A stretch of 64,000 nt of DNA from Craspedostauros australis (lineage: Eukaryota > Bacillariophyta > Bacillariophyceae > Mastogloiales > Achnanthaceae), in NCBI GenBank assembly GCA_026770025.1, contig JAMXDE010000079.1, positions 62,001 to 126,000 on the forward strand, in the 5' to 3' direction. Each line of letters starts with the position of its first letter. The first letter of the stretch is position 1. Positions 30,801-40,890 of this stretch are shown in pieces. The notes beneath the pieces are model-generated. The model was not told where the DNA came from, searched no databases, and saw only the letters and a list, made by a program, of their open reading frames with translations. Both the position numbers and the translations under genes were made by a program.

Positions 30801-32876
30801 CACATGAAGCTCGAGCATATTCTTCCTGAGCTTGCGAATGGGGAAAGCAGCAGTGGCAGAAGCGGCGGTGTCAAGAACACGCACTCTCTTCAATCTTCGA
30901 CGCAACATCCGCTCATTCTCCGCGTCGATCCGCGTGAAGTCGCACACGATAAGCACACCATCATCACAATCACAGGCATGCACCTCACCTCTCTCATCAA
31001 CCAAGTTGAGGTGTACGCCGGATCTACACTGTGTCCTGAAGCAATCGTGATGAATGATACGACCATCGTCGCCGTCATTCCACCAATGGAAGCCAGCAAC
31101 ATCGAGTCTCTCCAATGGAGTGCGCCAATTCGCATCCTGCACAAGGATGGACGGAAGCAGCATCTTTCGATCAACAATGGCTCGGTGCACCACGATCGTC
31201 TCCTTCCCAACGGTTGGAAACTTCCTTGCCGTGTGCAGCACAGCATCCAGTATGTTGCTGTCACCAACAATGACAATGAGACCACCACGATGCAAACCAC
31301 TCCAATGGTCTGCCCCCATGCAATTGTTCCTTCCAATGTGCAACGTCATTGTCAGCACCACGAGCAGCAGCAGCAGCAACAACAACTCCAGATCAGTATC
31401 CATGCCAATCCCGGTGTCGATTCCAACTACATCAGCACCGCCAGCACCACAAAAAGGAATGAATGCACTCACAACACCACTACCGCCACCACCACAAACA
31501 ATGGCGTTGACGATGATGATTTCTTTGCTGCGGCCCTCGACAGGAGTGACGCAGCGTATATGATGGATCGCATGGGCGATGGAATTGACTTGTGTGGCGC
31601 ATGCTTGGGATTTGGGAGTGATCTGATTGATGCAGGTGCTCTCCATGGTAATGAAACCAAGCATCGCAAGACTGAATCATCGAAGCGGTAAGTTCGGTTG
31701 GGGCTCAGATGCTTGATATCATGTATGAGAATGCAAATGGAATTGTGCTTGTGCTTGTGGCCATGCTCTTGGTCATGCTATGATATGTGCGAGGTGATGA
31801 AGCAACGAAGTGATCTGTCATCCATGGAATCATCCATCCTCGACACTTTCTCACTTCGCTTCCACCTTGATTCTTCCATCATTGTGTTGTCCACACTACC
31901 TGTACTTCCGCACTCGACTGCATGTTGATACTCAACTCCGCACTACTCTGTGCACTCTTGCAGACCCACAGAGGAGATGCTGATGGCAACCGGATGGAAG
32001 GATGACGACTTTTTCTACGGGCAGGCTGATTGTCTCGTCATCAAGCCGACCAAGCGAGAAAAGGAACTCATGATCTTGGCTGCTCAGGTCCGAGGCGAGA
32101 TGATGCCGCTCGATCGACTGCGGTTTGATACCTCCATCACATCATCATCATCATCCACTTCGTGGTCGTCGTCGTCGCCCAAATCGTCCTCATCGTCGTT
32201 GATATCGGCATCCAACAGCCTGCGCCAAGCATCCACAGGTGACAGCGCCGTGGACGACTGCAATGCGAACGAATTCGACGTCGACGAGCAGATCTACTCA
32301 TACGGCAAGTCCTTTGACGAAGATCATTTCGTCATCCCATCGTCTCATTCATCGACTGGGATTGAGCTCGCCAACGCAATCGGCGCACATCGAATTCCAG
32401 GGCTGTGGGATCAAACTGTGCTGCGCGACACTCGGACGCAAATCAGAACCACAGAAGCCAGCAGACTGCAGCTCAGTCTGTTGCAGAGTGTGATTGGCGA
32501 CCCTGCTCGAGTATCGCATCTATTGCAACGACGGTCAGCAGCACTGCCATCGCGAAATGAACCGGGAGTTGCTGGAGGTTCAACAATACAGGTGCAGCAT
32601 CAATTCTGTCTGGATTACGCTCCCATGCTCCGGTACATTGCTGCAATCGAATGCTGCAACGAGTTCGCATTCAACCAACTCCAGCAGGCGCAGACGGCAG
32701 CAGCTGATGATGGCATTGTGCGCACACGAAGATCCAAGCGGCGACATCATCAAACCCACAGCCAATACTTTGATTCAATTTCACAATCTCTGCGATACGA
32801 CATGCATGACATGTCGTCTTCACAAGTTGCATGGCTGTTGGCAAATGGCATGCTAATCTACGAATACGAACAATAG
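27852..32876 (+). CDS. ATAD5: ATAD5/Elg1-like AAA+ PCNA unloader, two exons
   Basis: Exon 1 is 27852-31687 and exon 2 is 31964-32876, giving 1582 residues. The 276-nt intron starts GTAAGT, ends TTGCAG and splits an Arg codon. A zinc-finger-like WMCDVCK...HEKIC lies near residues 112-131, and MHNFFQSKK near 257 resembles a PCNA-interacting motif. The AAA+ core has Walker A GPTSSGKTS (about 709), Walker B IILIDEVDIVDD (about 838) and a sensor-like FLTANTRPP, all close to ATAD5. An IPT/TIG-like beta domain follows (about 1020-1105). Exon 2 carries the C-terminal part, including LDYAPMLRYIAAIE. ATAD5/Elg1 replaces RFC1 in an RFC-like complex that removes PCNA from DNA after replication. Exon 2 is also the first piece of the downstream tandem array. 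Confidence 0.9.
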
Positions 32877-33027
32877 AATGCAAATGATTTACAACCAGTT
32901 TCTGCTATCTGTTATTGTATGACTATGTACAGCTGCCAAGAGCTCAGATGGTTGGTTCGTTGGTGTTGCTGTTGTTGCGGTCGATGGTGTTGTTGGTGCT
33001 GGCCTTGTTGGCCGTTTTGAATCTCTT

Positions 33028-33927
33028 TCAGCAAGTCAGAATTGTGGTGTTCACAATGCCCTGCAAGTTCTCTGAAGCTTGGTCGATACGCTGCTTTGCA
33101 GCCTCGTCAGCTTGGTCGATGCGCTTCTCTGTGATCCGATCCAAGTTCTCCGAAGCTTGGTCGACGCGCTGCTTTGCAGCCTCGTCAGCTTGGTCGATGC
33201 GCTTCTCTGTGATCCGATCCAAGTTCTCCGAAGCTTGGTCGACGCGCTTCTCTGTGATCCGATCCAAATTCTCCGAAGCTTGGTCGATGCGCTGCTTTGC
33301 AGCCTCGTCAGCTTGGTCGATGCGCTTCTCTGTGATCCGATCCAAGTTCTCCGAAGCTTGGTCGATGCGCTTCTCTGTGATCTGATCCAAATTCTCCGAA
33401 GCTTGGTCGATGCGCTGCTTTGCAGCCTCGTCAGCCTGCTCCACTCCCTTCTTGATCAAGTGGCGACCAACGGCACCAACAAGTAGCACCTTCAGCACAA
33501 ACTCAAAGTATTGCGAGAGCATGGCGGAGCAAAGGGCTTTCCACAAGCCCCGCACAGATGGAAGACCCATACCTGTACCTTGCTGTCGGAAAATGGCACC
33601 TACAATCAAAATTGCAGCCACAGCCACAGCTCCGCCAGAACGACGGTCCAGTGCAAACGTAGAGCCTGGTGTACCATCCTTGGCCTTGCCTTCAGCTTCG
33701 TCAGTGTGTCCACCCATGGTCAACCCGGGCTTCTTGGTGGGGCCTCCAGCTTCGTCAGCATGTCCACCCAGGATCCACCAGGGCTTCTTGGTGGGGCCTC
33801 CAGCTTTGATGGTGTGTCCACCCATGATCAACACAGGCTTCTTGGTGAGGCTGCCTGTTGCGAAGGCAGACGTAGGTACTGCTGTGACGAGCAGCAGGGC
33901 AAGAATGATGGTGGAAGCAAACTTCAT
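33028..33927 (-). CDS. plastid-targeted-type protein with 11- and 15-residue helical repeats (unit 1)
   Basis: I do not recognise the family. The 299-residue protein starts with a signal peptide ending PTSA-FATG (F22), the A-F junction of bipartite secondary-plastid presequences. Three 18-residue repeats of the form KKPxxxxGGHxxxAGGPT follow (about 28-82). A hydrophobic segment AVAVAAILIVGAIF and a second one, FEFVLKVLLVGAVG, come next. The C-terminal half alternates an 11-residue unit (IDQADEAAKQR) with a 15-residue unit (IDQASENLDRITEKR), both strongly amphipathic. Such repeats form long helices that coil or lie on lipid surfaces. Convergent with ATAD5 (151 bp between stops) and co-oriented with MGDG synthase, it may be a plastid-membrane or lipid-associated structural protein; this is inference. 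Confidence 0.8.
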   Translation of the reverse strand: MKFASTIILALLLVTAVPTSAFATGSLTKKPVLIMGGHTIKAGGPTKKPWWILGGHADEAGGPTKKPGLTMGGHTDEAEGKAKDGTPGSTFALDRRSGGAVAVAAILIVGAIFRQQGTGMGLPSVRGLWKALCSAMLSQYFEFVLKVLLVGAVGRHLIKKGVEQADEAAKQRIDQASENLDQITEKRIDQASENLDRITEKRIDQADEAAKQRIDQASENLDRITEKRVDQASENLDRITEKRIDQADEAAKQRVDQASENLDRITEKRIDQADEAAKQRIDQASENLQGIVNTTILTC

Positions 33928-33944
33928 CGTTGGATGGTTTGCTT

Positions 33945-33985
33945 GGTGGTGGTGGTGGTGATGATGGTGATGGTGATGGTGATGG

Positions 33986-34023
<38 letters not shown>
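33945..34023. repeat. GGT/GAT trinucleotide microsatellite (unit 1)
   Basis: A run of GGT changing to mixed GAT/GGT and then pure GAT lies 18 bp upstream of the helical-repeat gene's start codon, so it is in its 5' UTR or promoter. Its composition and length differ between units (42869-42947, 51726-51816, about 60683-60774). Confidence 0.9.
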
Positions 34024-34025
<2 letters not shown>

Positions 34026-34773
34026 AAGTAATTTTTGTGGTGGTTGAGTTGTATTGTGTCTTCTTGCTTTCTTGGTGCTTGATTTTGTTGCAACCGTGTG
34101 TTTGTGTGTGAATAGTGGAAGGAACAGTGGAGGGAACAAAACGGTTTGGTTTTCACGAGTGACAGTCGCGAACCGCCGAACTTTCGCGCCATTTTTACTG
34201 TGGGCGATTGGCTGTCGTGGCACTCGTCCTCACATTCACGCCTTGGACCTCGCAACACAACACTCAATTCGACTCGATTTGACTCGATTCGATTCGACTT
34301 GCTTCAGTCACAGCACACTCCTGATTGGCCACTATACCTGTATTCAGTACTGAATGCACAGCGTCTGTTGCGCTGCGACCCTCGTTCCAAATTTCGTCGA
34401 AGGGTCCTGGACATGACAACAGGCATGCACCGACCTACACGAATGAGAGGACCTTCGTCCCACACAAGAGTCTACATACGTATTCCACACCACGAGTACG
34501 ACCTGCACAGAATGTAAAATGCAGCAAGCCAGCAAGCAATAACACTAGTTGTGGATTTTTGTGGGTGATGAGGTTGGCTATGATTTATGATTGGCATTGT
34601 TTGTTCTCTAGTCTGACTTCAGATGTCGTTATTGGATTGATCGATCCATCGAGTAATCAGCCCATTGCGATGCATTGCATTGCATTGCATGCCATTCCAT
34701 TCCATCACGGGTGCGCTCGCATACCACTCAGGCATGTTGTCCAACGAGTCTGGGTTCTTGATTCACACTCGAT
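34024..34773. promoter_or_regulatory. upstream region of the helical-repeat gene and 3' flank of MGDG synthase (unit 1)
   Basis: No gene is supported in these 750 bp. They contain a degenerate GATTCGACTC repeat at about 34268-34305, possibly regulatory, and a GCATT repeat at about 34672-34690 that varies between units. The region should hold the promoter of the helical-repeat gene and the 3' UTR of MGDG synthase. The equivalents are 42948-43687, 51817-52567 and about 60775-61538. Confidence 0.45.
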
Positions 34774-36378
34774 TCACACTCCCTCATTCAGCTTGATCCA
34801 ATTCTGAGTATGCTTGCCAATGTCATCGGCGATCTCCTTGGCGGCGTTTGGATTGCCAGCTCGGCTCGCGGCCTTGCTCAATTCAGCGAGCTTGGATTCA
34901 TCGAGCAACCATCCCGAGACGGTTTCACCAATGACTTCCGGATTCTTGTCGAAGGCACCATAGCCACTTTCCAAAACGACGTCGACGTTGCCGGCTTCCT
35001 GTCCAGGGAGGAAGCTGTGGTTGCGATTGGAGTTGTTGGTGTTGTTGTTGATGATGGCGATGGTTCGTATCATCAGATGACGAGAATAAGATGGAGCACG
35101 TGTGTGCGTGTGCGTGTGTGTGCGTTGTGTGTTTTCGAAGACGAGCAGGCAAAGCAAAACGGGTGTGAGAGACAGACAATGGATACTTCTGCCTTCGTTC
35201 GTTTGTTCTTTCCATTCATCCACTCATTCATTCACCAATCAATTCACCAATCAATTCGCGGATTCATTCCAATAGTGGCGTACCTTGTCAACATGACGGG
35301 CAATCCAACAGAGGCGGCTTCAGCGATGGTACCTGGTCCCGCCTTCGTGACCAGCACATCCGATGCTGCCATATATTCCGCCATGTTGGTCACGAATCCC
35401 AAGCCAACCACGTTGACATTGCCAGGAGTGGCGACGGCGGCGACCAACGGACTTGTCTTGTTTGTTCTGCGGCGGTTTCTCCTTCGTCGTCGTCGTCGTC
35501 CGGCGGACTGCTCCCCGCCGTCCTCGTTTGCTTCCCTGATGATGGCGCCCCAATCACGAGCCTCCAGATCAGTCTTCAGCTTTTCATTTCGGCCGCACAC
35601 GACGCAGATTGTGGCATCGACACCGCGGTTGACCAGGTCGATGTACATTTGGTCGACAATCTCCGACAATCCTCCAACCCCTTCTCCGCCGCCCATGATG
35701 AGGACCATCTTCTTGGATGGGTCATAGACGTCATCGCCAAGCACCTGCTGGCGGATCTGATGCTGATACTGTTTGCCGGTTTCGGAGGTGCGGTCGCCGA
35801 GCTTGTCGGCCTGTACGGCAAAGTCATGACGGATGGGTAGTCCTGTGAGGACGATGTTCTCGTCGGGCGTCCTGCCTTGCTTCCTGGCGGTGACGCGGAG
35901 ACGTTCGGATGCGACGTAGAGTTTATCAACGTGCTTCGAGAACCACATCCTGTGAGCGGAGCCGAGATCCGTAACGACGGTGAAGACTGGGATGTGCTTG
36001 CCTTGATGCTTGGAGATGCGGATGGTCTCCTTGAGGGGTGTGAAGTTCATCGCTGGATGAACGGAGATGACGACGTCCGGCTGGAGAGATTGGAGAGATT
36101 GGACAGATTGGAGGCGGCGTCGGATTCTGCCTCCGCACATTTTCTGCGAGTGGCTTGTGATCCTGTTTTGGTTGGGTGGATGGATGGATGATTGGATGGA
36201 TGTTGAGGCGGATGTTGGAGAGGTGGCAGAAGATCCTCCACTGCCATGGTTTGGACGACATTCTCTTGTGGCTGTTTTTGATGGTGTGGAATGGCAGAAC
36301 GCCATGATCAGTCCAAATGTCGACCAAATCTTCGAGGGGTTCGCATCCGCTCCCGTGTTTTGGCCCGCACAGGTGCAT
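34774..36378 (-). CDS. MGD: monogalactosyldiacylglycerol synthase (MGDG synthase), 5' end unresolved (unit 1)
   Basis: Exons are 36378-36242, 36162-35284 and 35014-34774, giving 418 residues from the first usable Met. The 79-nt intron (GTGGAG...ACAG) links LVDIWTDHGVLPF...SKPWQ to ITSHSQKMCGG, aligning with family W-K-M-T. The 269-nt intron (GTACGC...CACAG) links LPVMLT to SFLPGQEAGNVD. Family GT28 motifs are clear: QPDVVISVHPAMN, TVVTDLGSAHRMWF, GLPIRHDF, LIMGGGEGVGG, CVVCGRNEKL, and the UDP-galactose-binding TKAGPGTIAEA. The enzyme transfers galactose to diacylglycerol, making the main plastid membrane lipid. An Arg-rich insertion (SAGRRRRRRRNRRR) interrupts the GT-B linker. The usual N-terminal SDTGGGHRASA motif and transit peptide are not found upstream, so a first exon is missing, undetected or lost. 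Confidence 0.87.
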
Positions 36379-36493
36379 CACAACGAATTCGGAGTATGGG
36401 AGGAGTATGGGAGGAGGAGGGGTCCATGGCTCAGGACGCACAGAGCCACCGCGGAGGCCATCTCATTGGGGATATCAGACTGTGAGGAGACAT

Positions 36494-36584
36494 AGTATTA
36501 TATTCTATAATATTATATAATAGAATAGTATTATATTCTATAATATTATATAATAGAATAGTATTATATTATATTATATAATAT
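36494..36584. repeat. AT-rich 33-bp tandem repeat with palindromic core (unit 1)
   Basis: Two perfect 33-bp copies (36494-36526, 36527-36559) and a partial third consist almost only of A and T. Each contains TATTCTAT and ATAGAATA arms around an AT core, so single strands could fold into hairpins. It lies between the MGDG synthase gene (-) and the Ser/Arg-rich gene (+), where a bidirectional promoter would be expected. Equivalents are 45408-45498, 54289-54379 and about 63299-63393. Confidence 0.9.
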
Positions 36585-36596
36585 CAGATTGACGAC

Positions 36597-39500
36597 ATGA
36601 GCAGCCACAGCCACAGCCACAGCCACAGCCAACCGAAGCGACGATGAACTTGCGCTGCCGCACGATGGCAGCCCCAGCAGGACGATCCATCGCGTCTTGC
36701 ATCAGAATGCCAGCTGGGATCAGAAATCGCTTGATGACTCCGAAACGGACAGCAGCGGCAGCGAGGAATCCAGTTCGAGCAGCAGCAGCAGTAGTAGCAG
36801 CAACAGCAGCAGTGAGGAATCGGATGAAGACGATGAAGATGAAGACTTCCGCGACGAACTGTGAGACGAGAAAGACCGTCCGGCCTTGCGCTCGATCAAT
36901 CGATCCTTCCGACACGGCCGCACGAGCTCCATCGACCGCATGATCACGAGAGAAGCGCCGGAACCGTCGGCATCGACCCATTTCGTTCCCGTGCTCATCG
37001 TCATCGATCCACAAGAACGCCTCGTTCCGTCGGATGAAGACATCAGCGTGTGGACGGATTGTGGACGGATTGTGGACGGATTACGACAACTTCATGGCGC
37101 AGCATGCATCGTCCGATAACGGCATCAAACCGATGCCATCGCCACCACCCTTCGAACCACCCATGCCGCGACGCAATCGCTCCAAACCAAAGTCACAATC
37201 GGGGCACCCGCGCACGATCGGCGCCCCACGCAAAACGCCCAGCGGCGACAGCAGCTACGCTTCCAAAAAGAACCAGCAGCATCCATCGCGATCGGAGCAC
37301 GTCCGCGTCACCAAACCCCTCGACGCTGTCAAGCGATCGGCCTCATTCGCCAAGAAGTTCATTCCGGCCTCGCCCGTGCCCAAGCTCACGCCGTCCGCGC
37401 GCCATGCACCGCATACGACGGGCACGCACAAACAGCGACTCTCCATCACCAAGTTCTTCGGGTGGTTGCGGCCCGACAATAAGCGCGTGCCGTTGGCGTT
37501 GGCGTTGCGCGGACACTGTCTCAAGGACGACGACGACGACGATGATGATGATGATGATGATGATGGCGTGACGGAATCCGATGCCGCGGCGGTGCCGAAC
37601 GAGAAGACGAAGAAGAAGAAGAAGAAGGATCGCCGAACATCGCAGCATAGTCGCAAGAGTGTCGACGGGGTTGGAGAACGCAAGCGGCCCAAGAAGTCCA
37701 AATCTTCAATCCACAAGAAGGATACGATCGACAAGCTGTCGTCGAGTCAACACAAGGTGACCGATGTACCATCGAAGAGCGGCCAAACAACAACAACAAC
37801 AACAACAATGCCGCAGCAATGCAACGGGATCCTCACGTCTCCGCTCACAAGGAATCGCCGCAGGCAACGATCGGCGTCTCCCAATCGCAAACGATTCGGT
37901 CTGCCCATCAAGTTCTTTTCCTCACATCATCGCAAGGGCAGTTTTGATAAGCAGGACAATGATGACAATGATGACAATAACGACGATCATGATGATCCGG
38001 ATGAAGCGTCATTCAACTGCGAGTCACCGCAGGTGCAGCAGCCGCGCAGCTCCATGTCCATCACGCACACGAAGTCGCTGGATGACAGCCTCATGAACAT
38101 GACGACGGATCTCAAGGATATACCGCAGTTTGACCCGCAGTTTGACCCGCAGTTTGACCCGCAGTTTGACCCGCAGTTCGACCCGCACAGCATCATGAGA
38201 TCGTCGACGATGTTGGAGTCCACGGGTACCGATGACGATGCACAGCGTCCGCAAACCTCCACGCATTCGAGGAAGGCACCCAAACGAAAGAGCAGCAAAC
38301 GATCCAACACGACGTCGACGACGTCTGCCAACACAAAGACGCCCACGTCGATGGCGACGTCGACGTCGACGGCCGGTGATCAGCTGCCCTTCCTTTCACC
38401 GCCCGGCCAACGCAGCGGAAGTCACCGCAATCTCTTCATCCCCATGATCCACGAGTCATCGCCGTTGAAAGATTCCGGTTTCACTTCGATTCCGGATGAT
38501 GGCGACAGCAGCAACGCGGAATCGCGTCACCCGCTGAAACCACCGTCGCAACAGTCGCAGCAGTCGCTTCAGTTGAGCGACGATCATGATGAGAATGACG
38601 CGCCGTTGTCGCCATCCAAGTCCAGTCAGCAGCAGAATGACAACGACGACGATGCGAAATCCAAGGCGAAGAAGGATGCCGATGATCACCGTGAGACCAT
38701 CACCTTCCAAAAGGATATGAGACGCAGCACGAAGAGCCTCATGACGGGAGACGGCGATTCGGCCGCTGCGCAGAACAGAAAAATAACGTCGTCCAAGGTC
38801 CGAAATGGTTCGATCATCACGGCGACCACGACGGCAACGTCCATGTTTGGTTCATCGTCGCAATTGCAGTTGCAGTCGTCAAGTCGTCTTTGCGACAATG
38901 GTGAGGTGGAGAAAACCAAGACGAAATCCACCAAGAAGAGCAAGGCGAGGCGTTCCAACGCCACGTCGGCATCAGCGGCAGCCATCGCAGTTGGGGAGTC
39001 TTCGGCGGAAACCAAACCAAAGCGCAAGTCCAAGGGCAACTCCAGCTTGTCGAAACGGCGCTCCAGCAACAGCAGCGGCAGCGGCAATGGCAATGGCAAT
39101 CTTGGAGCGACATCGGATCTTCACAACAGCACCATCACGGCCGCATCGTCAAGGGGAGGGAAGCACGCAGATACTACTAGCTTCTCCACCCTCATGTCGC
39201 CGTCCGAATCGGATACCATCTTCAGCCCGCAATCGCGCAGCCAGACACCCAGTAGCACAAGCCACAAGAAGAGCGGATCGTCGCGTCGCCTGCGCGTCCA
39301 AGGTAACTTGCTCGTTCCCGACCTGGAAAAGAAGTCCAACCATGATCGTGATTTGAAGTCGCCATCAACGCGGAACGGACACAAGACATCCAAGAAGGAC
39401 GATGGTGGCAAGTCATCACGTCATCACGTCATCAACGCACACTGGATCAGAACGAATTGGGATCGTCGCACCAGAAGGAGGGCCGATCGAGACGCACGAA

Positions 39501-40708
39501 GACAGGATCATCCTCGAAGATGGATCCAAGTGACGCCCGTGAGGCATCCGCACGAGGCGAACGATCCACTCGTCGCAAGAATCGTTCGTCGCATCGCAGC
39601 AGCCAGGATGAGGGAGAGTTGGAACCATCCTCGCGTTCCAAGCACAAGGTTGGCCACACCAATCGTGATGAGCGCAAATCTGATATCAACGCCGATGCGG
39701 TGGAGGCGACTCTGCGATCGGGATCCCGTCATCGGTCATCATGCCGCAAGGAGAGCGCACCCGACCCTGCCGGACGCATGGCCTCGCAGGATGCCACCTC
39801 GTCAACGCCAAACCGCACTGGCAGATTGGCGCGGCAGAAGTCGTCGCGGAAGCAACGCGAGCTGAAGAAGGTGACGGAAGAGGCATCGGACAATGCCGCG
39901 GATCCATCCAGCTGTTCCAGAAACAGATCATTGCGCAAGAAGGATATGGATGACACCAACCCGTCCACGCGGTCACGTCACCGTTCGACGCGCGGAAAGG
40001 GGTGACCTCAACTGATCCTCGCGCAAGCTGTCCGTGGGTGATCAGCCGCAGCAGGACGCTTCGACAACAGCCGTGACAGCCATGACAGCCACCACGGCAG
40101 AACCGTCAACTCGGTCGAGGCATCGATCATCACGCAAACGCGAAAGCAAGAATGGAGAATCGTTGAAGAAGACTCCGTCAAAGAGCGATGTTATGGATAT
40201 GTCGAAGCCGAAATCCTCCCGCGCGAAGAAATCTTCATCTCTCGAGAGCACGGAAATGAAGAACCAATCCACGCGATCGCGCCATCGATCTGCCGCACGC
40301 AAGTCCAACAAATGCAATGGCACGGACAAATCTGCGGCGCAGGATGCCGCTCCCGCCAAAAGCAAGAAGGGCAACAGCAACGTTGGCGACAAGAGGCACC
40401 GCAGCCGCAGCGCCACGAGACGTCGGCATGCCGATTCCATCCGCGACAGCAATCACAGCAGCAGCGAGATCATGTCCACCTCCACGCGTTCCAAGCATCG
40501 CGTGCTGCACAATCATCGCGTGCTGCACAAGCAGCGCGATGAGGAGGATACGATGCAATCGTCTTTCCGCAAGCAAAAGTCACGCTCCTTGCTCACCACG
40601 AAAACGGATGAGGAAGATGAGGATGGCGGCACCGAAAGCTCGACGGATCCGTCCTACACGGAAGACGACGTCGAGAAGAGGCCACACAAGAACAAGGTCA
40701 CTGCATGA
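36597..40708 (+). pseudogene. Ser/Arg-rich low-complexity gene with several frame lesions (unit 1)
   Basis: I do not recognise the family. Coding-like sequence spans the interval in changing frames. A Ser/Glu/Asp-rich segment ends EDFRDEL at an in-frame TGA (36862-36864); the frame then continues with a basic segment to about 37049. The longest intact stretch is 37034 to about 39416, including polyAsp, a QFDP repeat and KFF-containing basic patches. A frame break near 39416 leads into 39457-40005, with TRSRHRS repeats, and a second break near 40005 leads into 40034-40708, with more of them. At 37050-37082 an 11-bp motif is triplicated; one copy would keep the frame. The lesions are shared by units 1 and 2, so they predate the duplication or reflect shared consensus errors. 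Intron alternatives were examined without success. Confidence 0.6.
37050..37082 (+). repeat. 11-bp tandem triplication inside coding-like sequence
   Basis: The motif GTGGACGGATT occurs three times in a row. With one copy the upstream reading (DEDISV) joins directly to WTDYDNFMAQ downstream. The two additional copies add 22 bp and shift the frame by one. The equivalent sites are 45964-45996 and about 54844-54876. Confidence 0.9.
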
Positions 40709-40890
40709 GCCCGCATGTGCACCAGGTGATTGCAGTCAACACATAGCTCATAGAATACCATTGGCGACATGCTCAGACGGTAGAAGATTGAACGACATTG
40801 AATGCAAACTGGAGCAGCGTGGGTTGTACTGATATCCATGAAGAAATTCGTCCACTACTCTGCGCTCCTCTGCACACACTCTTACAGACT

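Larger units (their letters stand above)
31967..40890. repeat. tandem unit 1 (8924 bp)
   Basis: This first unit begins inside the functional ATAD5 gene, so its left edge is joined to unique sequence. It contains the ATAD5 last exon, the helical-repeat gene, MGDG synthase, an AT-rich repeat and the Ser/Arg-rich gene. It carries five QFDP repeats (38128-38189) and three GCATT repeats near 34672-34690. Its first 167 bp differ from units 2 and 3 at about 11 positions, ending at 32133; after that the units match. Confidence 0.9.

Noticed and set aside
31950..32876. An independent gene starting just upstream of the ATAD5 last exon
   Set aside because: The frame has no ATG before the exon and joins the preceding exon across a good GTAAGT...TTGCAG intron with the correct phase.
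33040..33440. Regular 33- and 45-bp repeats that might suggest a CRISPR-like or satellite array
   Set aside because: They are in-frame protein repeats in a gene with a signal peptide; there are no spacers, and the genome is eukaryotic.
36861..37045. An intron starting GTGAGA at 36861 that would remove the in-frame TGA in the Ser/Arg-rich gene
   Set aside because: The donor looks acceptable, but no downstream AG gave the phase needed to join the following frame, and the interval itself reads like coding sequence.
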